Source: Polynucleobacter necessarius (lineage in GTDB: Bacteria; Pseudomonadota; Gammaproteobacteria; Burkholderiales; Burkholderiaceae). Taken from it: 64,000 nucleotides of DNA. Shown piece after piece: positions 22,340 to 33,514 of this stretch (within the stretch, counting starts at the first letter, position 1; each line of letters opens with the position of its first letter). The notes beneath the pieces are model-generated. The model saw nothing but the letters and a program-made list of their open reading frames with translations. It was not told the DNA's origin and searched no databases. The stretch covers positions 930,001 through 994,000 of the forward strand of contig NZ_LT606951.1 in the NCBI RefSeq assembly GCF_900095205.1, in the 5' to 3' direction. Made by a program: the position numbers and the translations under genes.

Positions 22340-23536
22340 TTGTCACCCTTGCTTCCTTCTTTTTCCCCCGCCGTGTTGGCTCTTGCCGACGGCACCTTAT
22401 TTCCCGGATTCAGTATTGGCGCTCCTGGCGAAACTACCGGCGAAGTCGTTTTTAACACTGCATTGACTGGTTATCAGGAAATCATTACTGACCCTAGCTA
22501 TTCCCGTCAGATAGTCACCTTGACCTATCCTCATATTGGAAATGTCGGTGTTAATAGCCAAGACGCAGAATCTGATCAAATTCATGCCGCTGGCTTAGTG
22601 ATCAAAGATTTGCCTAAACGTGTTTCTAATTTTCGTTCTGAGGGCTCGCTGGATGACTACCTCACGAAAGCTGGTGTTTTAGGCATTGCAGGGATCGATA
22701 CTCGCAAGCTCACCAGAATTCTTCGCGATAAGGGCGCCCAATCCGGTGCCATTGTTGCTGGCAAAGTAGGTGATGATCATGAGGCATTGGGCAAAAAGAC
22801 TCTTGAGTTAGCCAAGGCATTTCCTGGAATGGCTGGTCTAGATCTTGCTAAGGTTGTCACTACACAAAAGCCATACGAGTGGCGTGAAGCTGAGTGGGAT
22901 CTGCACGGCCCTGACGGCAAGCCAGCATACAGATCCTTAGACACAAGCAAACCCATTAAAAAAGTAGTTGCTTATGACTTTGGTGTGAAACGCAACATTC
23001 TTCGGATGCTTACTGAGCGGGGCTGTCAATTGACAGTTGTCCCTGCACAAACAAGTGCAGCAGAAGTATTGGCCATGAATCCAGACGGCGTATTTTTCTC
23101 GAATGGTCCTGGTGATCCTGGTCCTTGTGATTACGCTATTGCTGCTGCAAAGGAGATTATTGAAAAAGGTATCCCGACCTTTGGCATCTGTTTGGGCCAT
23201 CAAATTATGGGTCTGGCTGCTGGCGCTAAAACATTGAAGATGAAATTTGGTCACCATGGTGCCAATCATCCAGTGAAGGATTTAGATACTAGTCGTGTAG
23301 CGATTACTTCTCAGAATCATGGTTTCGCTGTTGATGCCAATACATTGCCTGACAATATTCATGTCACTCATGTATCTTTGTTTGATGGATCATTGCAAGG
23401 AATGGCTTGGAAAGATAAGCCTGCTCTTTGCTTCCAAGGACATCCTGAGGCCTCTCCTGGTCCTTATGACATTGCCTATTTATTTGATCGTTTTGTGGAG
23501 CTAATGAATGCTGCCAGCAAGAAGGAGGGCAAATAA
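22340..23536 (+). CDS. carA: Carbamoyl-phosphate synthase small subunit (glutamine amidotransferase)
   Basis: Supplies ammonia from glutamine to CarB for pyrimidine and arginine synthesis. Intact, 398 residues. N-terminal CarA domain (LADGTLFPG...[15 protein letters not shown]), C-terminal class I glutamine amidotransferase domain with the nucleophile in [10 protein letters not shown] and the His-Glu pair in GHPEASPGP. The start is taken as TTG at 22340, five bases after a GGAG ribosome-binding site; the nearby ATG at 22335 is out of frame. The stop overlaps the carB ATG by one base. Confidence 0.95.
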   Translation: MSPLLPSFSPAVLALADGTLFPGFSIGAPGETTGEVVFNTALTGYQEIITDPSYSRQIVTLTYPHIGNVGVNSQDAESDQIHAAGLVIKDLPKRVSNFRSEGSLDDYLTKAGVLGIAGIDTRKLTRILRDKGAQSGAIVAGKVGDDHEALGKKTLELAKAFPGMAGLDLAKVVTTQKPYEWREAEWDLHGPDGKPAYRSLDTSKPIKKVVAYDFGVKRNILRMLTERGCQLTVVPAQTSAAEVLAMNPDGVFFSNGPGDPGPCDYAIAAAKEIIEKGIPTFGICLGHQIMGLAAGAKTLKMKFGHHGANHPVKDLDTSRVAITSQNHGFAVDANTLPDNIHVTHVSLFDGSLQGMAWKDKPALCFQGHPEASPGPYDIAYLFDRFVELMNAASKKEGK

Positions 23537-26500
23537 TGCCTAAGCGTAGCGACATTCAGAGTATCTTAATCATTGGTGCAGGTCCGATCGTGATTGGACA
23601 AGCCTGCGAATTTGACTATTCAGGTGCACAGGCTTGTAAAGCCTTGCGTGACGAAGGTTACAAAGTTATTTTGGTAAACAGCAATCCTGCGACCATCATG
23701 ACCGACCCTGAGATGGCCAATGTAACCTATATTGAACCAATTACTTGGGAAGTAGTAGAGCGCATTATCGCTACTGAAAAACCAGATGCTATTTTGCCTA
23801 CGATGGGCGGTCAAACTGCACTAAATTGTGCTTTGGATCTCCATCGTCATGGTGTGCTTGAGAAATACGGTTGCGAACTGATCGGAGCCTCGCCTGAAGC
23901 GATTGATAAAGCTGAAGACCGCCAAAAATTTAAAGATGCTATGACCAAGATTGGTCTGGGTTCTGCTAAGTCTGGTATTGCCCATTCAATGGATGAGGCC
24001 CATGAGGTTCAGCAGCGGATTCAAAAAGAAACGGGCAGTTCTGGATTTCCGGTGGTTATTCGTCCATCTTTCACCATGGGTGGATTTGGCGGTGGTATAG
24101 CCTACAACCGTGAGGAATTTGAAGAAATTTGTAAGCGCGGTCTCGATTTATCACCTACTCGCGAGCTTTTGATTGAAGAATCTCTCCTCGGTTGGAAAGA
24201 ATTTGAGATGGAAGTGGTGCGGGATCGCAATGACAACTGCATCATTGTTTGCTCGATTGAAAACCTTGATCCAATGGGCGTGCATACAGGCGATTCCATT
24301 ACTGTTGCGCCTGCTCAAACTTTGACAGATAAAGAGTATCAGTTGATGCGTAACGCATCCATCGCAGTGCTTCGTGAAATTGGTGTAGATACTGGTGGTT
24401 CAAACGTGCAGTTTTCCATCAACCTAGTAGATGGACGCATGATCGTGATTGAAATGAATCCACGAGTATCACGTTCATCTGCTCTTGCCTCTAAGGCCAC
24501 AGGCTTTCCAATTGCCAAGATAGCCGCTAAATTAGCTGTCGGGTATACCTTAGATGAATTAAAGAATGACATTACCGGTGGTGCTACGCCAGCTTCTTTC
24601 GAGCCATCAATTGACTATGTTGTTACCAAGATACCTCGTTTTGCCTTCGAAAAATTCCCACAAGCCGATTCTCGTTTAACAACTCAAATGAAGTCAGTAG
24701 GTGAGGTAATGGCGATTGGCCGTACCTTTCAAGAATCTTTCCAAAAAGCACTTCGCGGTTTAGAGGTTGGTGTTGACGGTCTGGATGAAGTATCTACAGA
24801 TTTAGATGACATCATCAATGAAATCAATGAGCCCGGCCCGGATCGTATTTGGTATTTGGCGGACGCATTCCGAATGGGTATGGGTATTGATGAAATCTAC
24901 AATGAGACTAAAGTCGACCCCTGGTTCTTAGAGCAGATTGAAGAGCTCATTGCCATTGAGACAGAGCTTAAGCAGCGCAAAATCGATAGTCTTTCTGCGC
25001 CGGAGTTGCGTTTCGTGAAACAAAAAGGTTTCTCAGATCGTCGCCTAGCAAAATTGCTCGGGATTGATGCCGCCTCTGTTCGCGCAGCACGCCATCGCTT
25101 AAAAGTAGTTCCAGTGTATAAGCGGGTTGATACTTGCGCTGCTGAGTTTTCAACCAATACCGCCTACTTATATTCCACCTACGAAGCAGAGCATGGTGAA
25201 TGTGAGTCACAGCCTACCAATAAAGAAAAGATTATGGTGCTAGGCGGTGGACCCAATCGTATTGGCCAAGGTATTGAGTTTGATTATTGTTGCGTACATG
25301 CTGCCTTAGCAATGCGTGATGATGGTTATGAAACCATTATGGTCAACTGTAATCCCGAGACTATTTCTACTGATTACTACGACACTTCTGATCGCTTGTA
25401 TTTTGAGCCGCTAACTCTAGAAGATGTTTTGGAGATTGTCGCCAAAGAGAAGCCAAAAGGTGTAATTGTTCAGTATGGTGGACAAACACCATTGAAATTG
25501 GCTTTAGATCTAGAGCGTAATGGTGTGCCGATTATTGGTACGTCCCCAGACATGATTGATGCCGCTGAGGACAGAGAACGCTTTCAAAAATTACTGCAAG
25601 ATCTTGGTTTGCGCCAACCGCCGAACCGCACAGCTCGCACTGAAGAGGAAGCCCTTAAGCTCGCTGAAGAAATTGGTTATCCATTGGTAGTTCGTCCTTC
25701 CTATGTTTTAGGTGGTCGTGCGATGGAAATTGTTCATGATGGTCGCGACCTGGAGCGATATATGCGTGAGGCTGTTAAGGTCTCGCACGACTCTCCCGTA
25801 CTTCTTGATCGCTTCCTAAATGATGCGATTGAATGTGACGTAGATTGCATCAGTGATGGCGCTACTGTATTTATTGGCGGCGTTATGGAGCATATAGAGC
25901 AGGCTGGAGTTCACTCTGGCGATTCTGCTTGTTCATTACCCCCATACTCTTTATCTGAGTCAACGGTTGAAGAGATCAAGCATCAAACTGCTGCCATGGC
26001 TAAAGGCTTGAATGTAGTTGGCTTGATGAATGTCCAATTTGCTATTCAAAATGTAGATGACAAAGATGTTATCTATGTTCTTGAGGTAAATCCTCGCGCT
26101 TCTCGTACTGTTCCTTTTGTATCTAAAGCAACTGGTTTGCAGTTGGCGAAGATTGCTGCACGTTGTATGATTGGTCAAACATTAGCGCAGCAGGGTATTC
26201 AGGCAGAAGTTAAACCAGCATATTTCTCAGTTAAAGAAGCAGTATTCCCATTTAATAAATTCCCAGGCATTGATCCGATTCTCGGACCCGAGATGCGCTC
26301 TACTGGTGAAGTCATGGGAGTAGGTAAGACCTTTGGTGAAGCATTATTTAAATCGCAATTAGGCGCAGGCATTAAGTTGCCTAAGAGCGGTACTGTGCTT
26401 TTGACCGTTAAAGACAGCGATAAGCCAAAAGCGCTTGAAGTAGCCAAGTTGCTCCATCAATTAGGCTTCCCAATGGTGGCCACTAAAGGCACGGCGGCTG

Positions 26501-26802
26501 CAATTGAGGCAGCCGGTTTGCCTGTGAGAGTAGTTAACAAGGTGAAGGATGGCCGTCCTCATATCGTCGATTTTATTAAGAACGGTGAGATTTCCTTGGT
26601 CTTTACTACCGTTGATGAAACTCGTACTGCCATTGCCGACTCTAGATCGATTCGCACGAGTGCTCAAGCCAATGGTGTTACTTATTACACAACGATTAGT
26701 GCAGCCCGCGCGATAATGGACGGATTACTGGCTTCGCAAAATGGAAAACTGGAGTCGCTTGAGGTTTATTCCTTGCAAAATTTACATCGGACGCTTATTT
26801 AA
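23536..26802 (+). CDS. carB: Carbamoyl-phosphate synthase large subunit
   Basis: Makes carbamoyl phosphate from bicarbonate, ATP and ammonia. Full length at 1088 residues with no interruption across 3.3 kb, which contrasts with the many broken genes nearby. Two homologous ATP-grasp halves are evident: [20 protein letters not shown] at the start and [20 protein letters not shown] near residue 567, each followed by an [11 protein letters not shown] or [11 protein letters not shown] motif. The C-terminal allosteric (MGS-like) domain starts near residue 950. Coupled to carA. Confidence 0.98.
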   Translation: MPKRSDIQSILIIGAGPIVIGQACEFDYSGAQACKALRDEGYKVILVNSNPATIMTDPEMANVTYIEPITWEVVERIIATEKPDAILPTMGGQTALNCALDLHRHGVLEKYGCELIGASPEAIDKAEDRQKFKDAMTKIGLGSAKSGIAHSMDEAHEVQQRIQKETGSSGFPVVIRPSFTMGGFGGGIAYNREEFEEICKRGLDLSPTRELLIEESLLGWKEFEMEVVRDRNDNCIIVCSIENLDPMGVHTGDSITVAPAQTLTDKEYQLMRNASIAVLREIGVDTGGSNVQFSINLVDGRMIVIEMNPRVSRSSALASKATGFPIAKIAAKLAVGYTLDELKNDITGGATPASFEPSIDYVVTKIPRFAFEKFPQADSRLTTQMKSVGEVMAIGRTFQESFQKALRGLEVGVDGLDEVSTDLDDIINEINEPGPDRIWYLADAFRMGMGIDEIYNETKVDPWFLEQIEELIAIETELKQRKIDSLSAPELRFVKQKGFSDRRLAKLLGIDAASVRAARHRLKVVPVYKRVDTCAAEFSTNTAYLYSTYEAEHGECESQPTNKEKIMVLGGGPNRIGQGIEFDYCCVHAALAMRDDGYETIMVNCNPETISTDYYDTSDRLYFEPLTLEDVLEIVAKEKPKGVIVQYGGQTPLKLALDLERNGVPIIGTSPDMIDAAEDRERFQKLLQDLGLRQPPNRTARTEEEALKLAEEIGYPLVVRPSYVLGGRAMEIVHDGRDLERYMREAVKVSHDSPVLLDRFLNDAIECDVDCISDGATVFIGGVMEHIEQAGVHSGDSACSLPPYSLSESTVEEIKHQTAAMAKGLNVVGLMNVQFAIQNVDDKDVIYVLEVNPRASRTVPFVSKATGLQLAKIAARCMIGQTLAQQGIQAEVKPAYFSVKEAVFPFNKFPGIDPILGPEMRSTGEVMGVGKTFGEALFKSQLGAGIKLPKSGTVLLTVKDSDKPKALEVAKLLHQLGFPMVATKGTAAAIEAAGLPVRVVNKVKDGRPHIVDFIKNGEISLVFTTVDETRTAIADSRSIRTSAQANGVTYYTTISAARAIMDGLLASQNGKLESLEVYSLQNLHRTLI

Positions 26803-26860
26803 TCTAAAATTAGCTTTTACAAGCGTAATTTTGCGCAAGAATTTAAGTTAGGTTAGTTGC

Positions 26861-27337
26861 ATGAGCACAATTCCGATTACCAAGCGCGGTGCAGAGCTTC
26901 TTAAAGAAAAGTTGCACCGCCTAAAGCATGTTGAGCGTCCTGCTGTCATCAATGCCATTTCTGAGGCTCGAGCTCAAGGCGACCTCTCCGAGAATGCTGA
27001 GTATGATGCAGCAAAAGAAAAACAAGGTTTTATTGAGGGTCGCATTCAAGAATTAGAGGGCAAACTTTCTGCTGCTCAAATTATTGATCCAGCATCGCTT
27101 GATGTATCTGGACGCGTCGTTTTTGGCGCCACCGTTGAACTCGAAGATCTTGAGGATGGCACAAAGTTCACTTATCAAATCGTAGGTGACGATGAGGCTG
27201 ATATTGCCTTGAATAAAATTTCCATCAGCTCGCATATTGCTCGCGCTTTAATTAGTAAGGAAGAGGGTGATGTAGTTGCCGTTCAGGCTCCTGGCGGTAA
27301 TCGCGAAGTGGAGATATTAGCAGTACGTTATATCTAA
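26861..27337 (+). CDS. greA: Transcription elongation factor GreA
   Basis: Rescues backtracked RNA polymerase by stimulating transcript cleavage. Intact, 158 residues. N-terminal coiled coil with the tip acidic pair in [20 protein letters not shown], and C-terminal globular domain. Lies 58 bp after carB, the usual order here, and is followed after 7 bp by the DUF4149 gene. Confidence 0.97.
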   Translation: MSTIPITKRGAELLKEKLHRLKHVERPAVINAISEARAQGDLSENAEYDAAKEKQGFIEGRIQELEGKLSAAQIIDPASLDVSGRVVFGATVELEDLEDGTKFTYQIVGDDEADIALNKISISSHIARALISKEEGDVVAVQAPGGNREVEILAVRYI

Positions 27338-27344
27338 TCTGCCC

Positions 27345-27809
27345 ATGTATGCCCAGAGACTTTTTAGCCTGACTTCTTGCCTCTGGGTTGGTAGCTTCAC
27401 CATCATTGGGTTTCTGGTTGTTCCTGTTCTCTTTTCAAGCCTAGGAGATAGACAGGTAGCCGGCATAGTAGCGGCAAGCCTTTTTAAATTTACTGCATAT
27501 TTTGGCGTCTTTATCAGCGCTTTATTGATGGTGGCAGCCAATTATTTTGTAAGTCAAAAGAAAACTCAATATCGCCTTACTCGCTGGATCTTGCTTGCGA
27601 TGTTGTCATGCACATTAGCTGCTGCATTTATTCTGATTCCCTGGATGAATGCTCTTAGAGATCAAGCGCTATCTTTAGGGCTATCTGTTCGTGAAACAAG
27701 CAATTCAGAATTGTTTAATCGCCTTCATTCAGTCTCAAGCATAGTGTTTATGATTCAAACATTGCTTGGACTTTTCCTAGTCTGGCGGACAACAAAAAAC
27801 GCCGACTAG
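27345..27809 (+). CDS. DUF4149 (TMEM205-like) membrane protein
   Basis: Intact 154-residue inner-membrane protein with four predicted hydrophobic helices (about residues 11-30, 49-70, 82-102 and 130-150) and the family's Trp-Val-Gly start (LWVGSFTIIGFLVVPVLF). Function unknown. Directly downstream of greA. The stop codon lies inside the loop of its own terminator. Confidence 0.82.
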   Translation: MYAQRLFSLTSCLWVGSFTIIGFLVVPVLFSSLGDRQVAGIVAASLFKFTAYFGVFISALLMVAANYFVSQKKTQYRLTRWILLAMLSCTLAAAFILIPWMNALRDQALSLGLSVRETSNSELFNRLHSVSSIVFMIQTLLGLFLVWRTTKNAD

Positions 27810-27819
27810 CAGCGTTTTT
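27795..27819 (+). terminator. Terminator overlapping the DUF4149 stop codon
   Basis: Stem AAAAACGC (27795-27802) / GCGTTTTT (27812-27819), loop of nine bases containing the TAG stop. The U-tract forms part of the stem, so it may also act for the convergent yhbY gene. Confidence 0.75.
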
Positions 27820-27833
27820 CCATTTCTTGAAAT

Positions 27834-28470
27834 TTAATAGCCCAAAGATTTTTTCTTGGTGCCGCTCATTTTGACCTTGCGTTTTTTTATAGGCGCTGGT
27901 GCAGCAGCAGCTTTTCTATAGCCGGGAGAAGACCAGCCGATTCTTGACTCAGTTGCTTCTGAACGTAATACTCTTTTCCTAGGTGTAGAAGATTTGACGG
28001 CGGCAGCGCATGCAAATGGAGGGGCGTTAGATGCAGATAGATCGGCGATATCGGATCTTTCGGAAGTACTGGTGCGTATACCCCGCTTTAGTAGGTGCTC
28101 GATTGGGTTGACGCTTTGTCCTTGGTGCTTGTAACGATTTTTTAGTCTGTTTGCTGGAGCGGCCTAGATTGCTAAGCGCTTCGTCAACTGCATCTTTAGG
28201 TTTCCAAAGAATTAATAACTTGCCAATGTGCTGCACAGGTGCAGCATCTAATTAATCACAAAGTTCATCATAGATTGCGATGCGTGCCTCTCGATCATCT
28301 CCAAAAACTCGGATTTTGATTAAACCGTGATGTTTAATTGCCAATTTGGCTTCTTTGATTACAGCTGGTGTTAATCCATCCCCGCCGCCAATCATCACCA
28401 CAGGACTTAAGTCATGGGCATCAGCTTTTAGAGATTTACGTTGCGCGGCGGTAATTGTTAGTGCAGTCAT
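27834..28470 (-). pseudogene. yhbY: YhbY-type CRM-domain RNA-binding protein, tail lost
   Basis: CRM-domain protein associated with 50S assembly. Codons 1-72 (28470-28255) are clean, with MIGGGDGLTPAVI in place of the usual GxxG-bearing loop and a RVFGDDREARI segment. An in-frame TAA at 28252-28254 replaces an expected Gln codon; the same frame continues with LDAAPVQHIGKLLILWKP, the end of the CRM fold. A further frameshift near 28060 separates a Lys/Arg-rich tail (ending KKKSLGY at 27834). The truncated 72-residue product lacks the last beta strand, so function is doubtful. Confidence 0.8.
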
Positions 28471-28596
28471 GGGCTTGATGATAGAGCATTCAATGCCAGA
28501 ATTCGCTCTTTAGGCTGAATTTAGAGGGTTTTTCCATAATTCCTTTTGCTTTAGGTGGCAGAAACTAGGAAAATGGAAGGCGAAAGTGGGTAAGTT

Positions 28597-29271
28597 TTGG
28601 CAAAGAATAAATTTAATAAAAGTTGGCTTCAGGATCACTTAACTGATCCTTACGTAAAAATGGCTCAAAAAGAGGGCTATCGCGCTAGAGCAGTTTATAA
28701 ACTGAGTGAAATAGACGAGCAAGATCACCTTATCAAAGCAGGGATGACTATTATTGATCTCGGGAGCGCCCCTGGAAGTTGGTCGCAATACGCCCGTAAT
28801 CGCTTAACGGAGCTTGGTAAAAGTAATCCAAAGATTGAGTCTGGCAAGCCGGATGGGCAAATCATTGCTATAGATATTTTGCCTATGGAAGATATTGCAG
28901 ATGTGAGCTTTATTCAGGGTGACTTTCGTGAAGAAGAGGGGCTTACCGCCCTTGAAGCACTTTTACCTGAGGATGCCGAAGGTAAGGTGGATTTGGTTCT
29001 CTCTGATATGGCGCCTAATTTATCGGGGTTTGGTGTAGCCGATGCGGCAAGGATGGCTTTTTTGGCTGAAATTGCCCTAGATTTTGCTGTTGCACACCTT
29101 AAGCCTGAGGGAGCTTTACTAATCAAATGCTTTAACGGCAGTGGTTATAGCCAAATCGTGGAATCCTTTAAAAAGGTCTTTAAAACAGTTGCATCTCGAA
29201 AACCCAAGGCTTCTCGAGCACGATCTTCAGAGAGATTTCTATTGGGTAGAAATCTAAAACCCCCTAAATAG
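28597..29271 (+). CDS. rlmE: 23S rRNA (uridine-2552-2'-O) methyltransferase
   Basis: FtsJ/RrmJ-type enzyme acting on the assembled 50S subunit. Intact, 224 residues. SAM motif [14 protein letters not shown], motif with catalytic Asp [12 protein letters not shown], and the catalytic Lys in [12 protein letters not shown]-terminal catalytic Lys lies in YKLSEID. The start is a TTG at 28597; an in-frame TAA sits six bases upstream, so nothing earlier is possible. Divergent from yhbY, as in many proteobacteria. Confidence 0.93.
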   Translation: MAKNKFNKSWLQDHLTDPYVKMAQKEGYRARAVYKLSEIDEQDHLIKAGMTIIDLGSAPGSWSQYARNRLTELGKSNPKIESGKPDGQIIAIDILPMEDIADVSFIQGDFREEEGLTALEALLPEDAEGKVDLVLSDMAPNLSGFGVADAARMAFLAEIALDFAVAHLKPEGALLIKCFNGSGYSQIVESFKKVFKTVASRKPKASRARSSERFLLGRNLKPPK

Positions 29272-29287
29272 AGTTGAATTACCTCAA

Positions 29288-29312
29288 ATAGCCCCATTTT
29301 ATAGGGCTTTTT
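29288..29312 (+). terminator. Terminator after rlmE
   Basis: Stem AGCCC (29290-29294) / GGGCT (29304-29308) extended by A-T pairs with a mismatch, then a T run. Confidence 0.6.
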
Positions 29313-29387
29313 AAATAAATATGTCATTAGCCCTTGAAAAAGGCTGGTAGTAGAATCAAATACTTAGGTAGCGATTCGCTTTAACTC

Positions 29388-29401
29388 CTGGATTAATCCA
29401 G
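29388..29401. promoter_or_regulatory. Perfect 14-bp palindrome upstream of ftsH
   Basis: CTGGATTAATCCAG, directly before the ftsH ribosome-binding site (AAAGGA, 29403-29408). Position suits an operator or a translational hairpin; no regulator is identified. Confidence 0.45.
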
Positions 29402-29414
29402 AAAAGGACTCATT

Positions 29415-31295
29415 TTGAACAGTAATATGTTCCAAAAAATCGGTGTGTGGCTCATTGTGGGCCTGGTGCTTTTTACGGTATTCAAGCAATTTGATAAGCC
29501 GAAGGAGCAAACTCAGGTCACCTATTCTCAATTCATGGATGATGCCAAGGCTGGAAAAATCAAGCGTGTAGATGTCCAGGGTCGCACTAACCTTACTGTT
29601 ACCCCTGTGGATGGCAATAAATATTCTCTGATTTCTCCTGGAGATATTTGGATGGTGGGTGATTTGATGAAGTATGGTGTTCAAGTTTCTGGTAAAGCAG
29701 AAGACGAACCCAACATGCTCACTTCTGCTTTGTACTATTTAGGACCAACACTTCTTATTATTGGTTTCTGGTTTTTCATGATGCGCCAAATGCAAGGTGG
29801 CGGCAAAGGCGGAGCATTCTCATTCGGAAAATCAAAAGCGCGTCTCATTGATGAAAATAGCAACACAGTTACTTTTGCAGATGTCGCTGGTTGCGATGAA
29901 GCTAAGGAAGAAGTTTTTGAGTTAGTAGATTTTTTAAAGGATCCACAAAAATTTCAAAAACTCGGTGGCCGTATTCCGCACGGTGTGTTGCTAGTGGGTC
30001 CTCCTGGTACAGGTAAGACCTTGTTGGCCCGTGCGATTGCAGGTGAAGCAAAAGTTCCTTTCTTCTCGATTTCCGGTTCTGATTTCGTAGAAATGTTTGT
30101 CGGTGTTGGTGCATCACGTGTGCGTGATATGTTTGAAAACGCCAAGAAAAATTCTCCTTGCATCATTTTTATTGATGAGATTGATGCTGTAGGTCGCCAT
30201 CGTGGTGCTGGTATGGGCGGTGGTAATGATGAGCGCGAACAAACCCTCAACCAAATGTTGGTTGAGATGGATGGATTCGAGAGTAATAGCGGAGTAATCG
30301 TAGTGGCTGCTACGAACCGTTCAGACGTATTGGATAAAGCTTTATTGCGCCCTGGTCGTTTTGATCGTCAAGTACATGTTGGTTTACCTGATATTCGTGG
30401 GCGTGAGCAGATTTTGCAAGTGCATATGCGCAAGGTTCCAATTGATCCTGATGTCAATGCCGCCGTCTTGGCCCGCGGAACGCCTGGTTTCTCTGGTGCT
30501 GATCTTGCGAACCTAGTGAATGAGGCTGCACTATTTGCAACACGTCGCAACAAGCGTTCCGTTGACATGAAAGACTTTGAAGATGCCAAAGATAAGATCT
30601 ATATGGGTCCTGAGCGTAAGTCCGCTGTAATGCGCGAAGAAGAACGTCGCAATACTGCCTATCATGAGTCAGGTCATGCTGTTGTCGCTAAAGTGCTTCC
30701 TAAGGCTGATCCTGTTCATAAAGTCACCATCATGCCCCGTGGCATGGCTTTGGGTGTGACTTGGCAATTGCCAGAGTTTGATCGTGTGAATCTGTACAAA
30801 GATCGCATGCTGGAGGAGTTAGCCATCTTATTTGGCGGTCGTGCTGCAGAAGAAGTTTTCTTGCAATCGATGAGCACTGGTGCATCGAATGATTTTGAGC
30901 GCGCCACTAAGATGGCTCGAGATATGGTTACTCGTTACGGTATGAGTGATAGTTTGGGTACGATGGTTTATGTTGATACTGAATCAGAAAGTATTTTTGG
31001 CCGCAATAGTACTAAGACAGTTTCTGAATTGACTCAACAAAAAGTTGATGCTGAAATTCGTACCTTGATTGATAGTCAATATGCATTAGCAAGATCAATC
31101 TTGGAACAGAATCGCGACAAGGTTGAGGCCATGGTTGCAGCTTTGCTTGAATGGGAAACCCTTGATGCAGAGCAGATCAATGACATTATGGAAGGTCGTC
31201 CACCTCGTTCGCCAAAGCCACCTCCAGCAACCCAGTTTGGTAATTCGGCTGCACAACCTGGTCCTGCTACTGGTAATACTCCTGCTACCGCTTAA
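29415..31295 (+). CDS. ftsH: ATP-dependent zinc metalloprotease FtsH
   Basis: Membrane-anchored AAA+ protease that degrades membrane and short-lived regulatory proteins. Intact, 626 residues. Two N-terminal membrane helices (about residues 7-25 and 102-122) flank a periplasmic segment; AAA domain with Walker A GPPGTGKT, Walker B IIFIDEID, second-region-of-homology LRPGRFD; protease zinc site HESGHAVV and a later acidic ligand region ([14 protein letters not shown]). C-terminal Pro-rich tail. TTG start at 29415 with AAAGGA six bases upstream; ATG four codons on is an alternative. Confidence 0.97.
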   Translation: MNSNMFQKIGVWLIVGLVLFTVFKQFDKPKEQTQVTYSQFMDDAKAGKIKRVDVQGRTNLTVTPVDGNKYSLISPGDIWMVGDLMKYGVQVSGKAEDEPNMLTSALYYLGPTLLIIGFWFFMMRQMQGGGKGGAFSFGKSKARLIDENSNTVTFADVAGCDEAKEEVFELVDFLKDPQKFQKLGGRIPHGVLLVGPPGTGKTLLARAIAGEAKVPFFSISGSDFVEMFVGVGASRVRDMFENAKKNSPCIIFIDEIDAVGRHRGAGMGGGNDEREQTLNQMLVEMDGFESNSGVIVVAATNRSDVLDKALLRPGRFDRQVHVGLPDIRGREQILQVHMRKVPIDPDVNAAVLARGTPGFSGADLANLVNEAALFATRRNKRSVDMKDFEDAKDKIYMGPERKSAVMREEERRNTAYHESGHAVVAKVLPKADPVHKVTIMPRGMALGVTWQLPEFDRVNLYKDRMLEELAILFGGRAAEEVFLQSMSTGASNDFERATKMARDMVTRYGMSDSLGTMVYVDTESESIFGRNSTKTVSELTQQKVDAEIRTLIDSQYALARSILEQNRDKVEAMVAALLEWETLDAEQINDIMEGRPPRSPKPPPATQFGNSAAQPGPATGNTPATA

Positions 31296-31318
31296 TCGCT
31301 AATGAGTTTCGGTCTTTT

Positions 31319-31970
31319 ATGCTAAACCAAGGCTTGATTGATCTGCCCACAATTTGGCGTTGTGGGCGTTTTCTTTTTGAGGGATTAAAAAATTGTGGCG
31401 TACCTTTATCCATTGATACATACAAAGCCGAAACAATGCGTCAAGCTTTGTTTGCTGGCGTTGATTGTGTAAATGATATTTGGGCTCTCAGGCAAGAGGG
31501 TGCAGTTGATGGCGTTCTAGATAGCAAAGAATGCAGCATTGTTTTAATGCACATGCAACGAGACCCGCTCACAATGCAATTCAATCCAGGGTATCAAGAT
31601 GTTATTGCAGATGTATCTTTATTCTTAAAAGAACAGGCAACTCATCTTATCTGCAAGGGCGCTCATTCAAGCCGTATTGCAATCGACCCGGGGTTTGGCT
31701 TTGGCAAGAGTCTTGAACACAATCTCAGTATGTTGGCTCATTTTGATGTCTTCTCACAATTAGGTTATCCAGTTTTAGCCGGGATTTCTAGAAAATCGAT
31801 GATCGGCAAGGTCACTAGAAAGGATACAAATGAGCGTGTGGCGCCTAAGTGTTGCAGCGGCCATCATGGCTGCTGATCGTGGCACCAAGATCATTCGCGT
31901 CCACGATGTCGCTGAAACTGTTGATGCTTTAAAGCTATGGGAAGCAGTAAATTCTTGGCAAAATAAATAA
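31319..31970 (+). pseudogene. folP: Dihydropteroate synthase, internally deleted
   Basis: Condenses the pterin pyrophosphate with p-aminobenzoate in folate synthesis. Here IWRCGRFLFE (first strand) runs in frame directly into GLKNCGVPLSIDTYKAETM, so the segment with the NVTPDSFSDGG loop and GESTRPG motif, some 70-80 codons, is gone. The middle (DCVNDIWAL, IAIDPGFGFGK) is readable. A frameshift near 31848 interrupts RKDTNERVA, and the C-terminus ([26 protein letters not shown]) continues in another frame to 31970. Between ftsH and glmM, its normal place. Confidence 0.9.
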
Positions 31971-32009
31971 AGCGGAACCCTAATGGGTCTAGGTTTTATA
32001 ATCACATCC

Positions 32010-33353
32010 ATGAAAAAACAATACTTTGGTACTGATGGCATTCGTGGCGAAGTGGGGAAATTCCCCATTGTTCCAGAATTCATGACTCGTCTAGGTTATG
32101 CCGCAGGCAAGGTGTTAACAAAAGATAGCAAACCGGGTGAGCGCTGTCAGGTTTTAATTGGTAAAGATACTCGGGTTTCCGGTTATTTATTGGAAGCAGC
32201 ACTTGAGGCTGGCTTTGCTGCTGCTGGTGTTGATGTAATGCTCTGCGGCCCCATTCCGACCCCAGGGGTTGCCTATCTAACGAAAACCTTACGATTATCT
32301 GCAGGTTTGGTTATTTCAGCTTCACATAATCCTTATCAAGATAACGGTATTAAGTTTTTTTCGGCCAACGGCGATAAGTTTTCTGATGATTTTGAGTTGG
32401 CCATTGAGGCTCAATTAGAAAAACCCATGGGTTGTGTTAGCTCAAAAGAGTTGGGTAAGGCATTTCGCTTGGATGATGCTGCAGGTCGCTATATTGAGTT
32501 TTGTAAGTCTACTTTCCCCGGGGGTCTGAATCTCAAGGGATTAAAAATCGTGGTCGACTGCGCTAATGGAGCTGCCTATCATATCGCTCCCCATGTATTC
32601 CATGAATTGGGTGCAGAAGTGGTTTCCATTGGCGTTAATCCAGATGGACGAAATATTAATGATGGATGTGGTGCCACAGCTCCACAGGCTCTCATTGCTA
32701 AGGTAAAAGAGGAGACTGCCGATATAGGTATTGCCTTAGACGGAGATGCCGATCGCCTCCAAATGGTTGACGCCTCAGGCCGCTTGTTTAATGGAGATGA
32801 ACTGTTATACGTACTTGTAAAAGATAGATTGGATAAAAAACAAGCTATCGGTGGCGCTGTTGGTACGCTTATGACCAATCTTGCAGTTGAAAATGCTATT
32901 AAGGATTTAGGAATTGGATTTGAACGTGCCAATGTCGGCGATCGTTATGTCCTGGAAATGCTTAAGCAAAAAGGGTGGCTAATTGGGGGAGAGGGTTCTG
33001 GACATTTACTTTGCTTAGACCAACATTCCACTGGAGATGGCACCATTGCAGCATTACAGGTTTTGGCTGCTATGAGTCAAAACAAAATGAGCCTTGCTCA
33101 ATTGCTTGAGAAAGTAACCTTCTTCCCTCAGGTGCTTTTAAATGTGAAATTTAAACCCGGCTACGACTGGAAGTTAGATCAAGCGCTAAATAATCAAATT
33201 GCTAAAGTGCAATCTAATCTACAGGATATAGGTAGGGTGCTAATCAGAGCATCCGGCACTGAGCCCTTGCTCAGAATAATGGTTGAGACTAAGGATGGTA
33301 ATGTTGCGATGAGCGCAGCTAAGAGCATTGCCGAACTCATTCCCACAGCCTAA
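32010..33353 (+). CDS. glmM: Phosphoglucosamine mutase
   Basis: Interconverts glucosamine 6- and 1-phosphate for UDP-GlcNAc, hence peptidoglycan and lipid A. Intact, 447 residues from the ATG at 32010 ([13 protein letters not shown], the family N-terminus); an in-frame ATG at 31983 would add nine atypical residues. Phosphoserine loop [12 protein letters not shown], metal-binding loop [12 protein letters not shown], sugar-binding GEGSGH and phosphate-binding [12 protein letters not shown] are all present. Confidence 0.97.
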   Translation: MKKQYFGTDGIRGEVGKFPIVPEFMTRLGYAAGKVLTKDSKPGERCQVLIGKDTRVSGYLLEAALEAGFAAAGVDVMLCGPIPTPGVAYLTKTLRLSAGLVISASHNPYQDNGIKFFSANGDKFSDDFELAIEAQLEKPMGCVSSKELGKAFRLDDAAGRYIEFCKSTFPGGLNLKGLKIVVDCANGAAYHIAPHVFHELGAEVVSIGVNPDGRNINDGCGATAPQALIAKVKEETADIGIALDGDADRLQMVDASGRLFNGDELLYVLVKDRLDKKQAIGGAVGTLMTNLAVENAIKDLGIGFERANVGDRYVLEMLKQKGWLIGGEGSGHLLCLDQHSTGDGTIAALQVLAAMSQNKMSLAQLLEKVTFFPQVLLNVKFKPGYDWKLDQALNNQIAKVQSNLQDIGRVLIRASGTEPLLRIMVETKDGNVAMSAAKSIAELIPTA

Positions 33354-33426
33354 AAAATTCGAAATACAAATAGATTTTTTCTACCGAATAATTTGTAAGC
33401 CATTGTTTATATTGAATTATTTAATT

Positions 33427-33454
33427 TATGACATTGATGTTATTAAACCGTCAT
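33427..33454 (+). promoter_or_regulatory. Possible relic of a PhoB-controlled promoter before pstS
   Basis: TATGAC (33427-33432) and GTCATA (33450-33455) form an inverted pair around an AT-rich core, and CCGTCAT resembles one PHO half-site, but a second correctly spaced direct half-site is not visible. With PhoB itself broken, this may be a decayed PHO box. Weak evidence. Confidence 0.25.
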
Positions 33455-33514
33455 AGTTAAATCGTATCTTTCATATATCGCAATTTGCGTTCAATATAGT
33501 TAAGGACCGATTAA

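Noticed and set aside
24102..26667. Several open frames antisense to carB, and likewise antisense to ftsH and the RND pump
   Set aside because: They are shadows of strongly coding sequence, lack RBSs and show no known motif.
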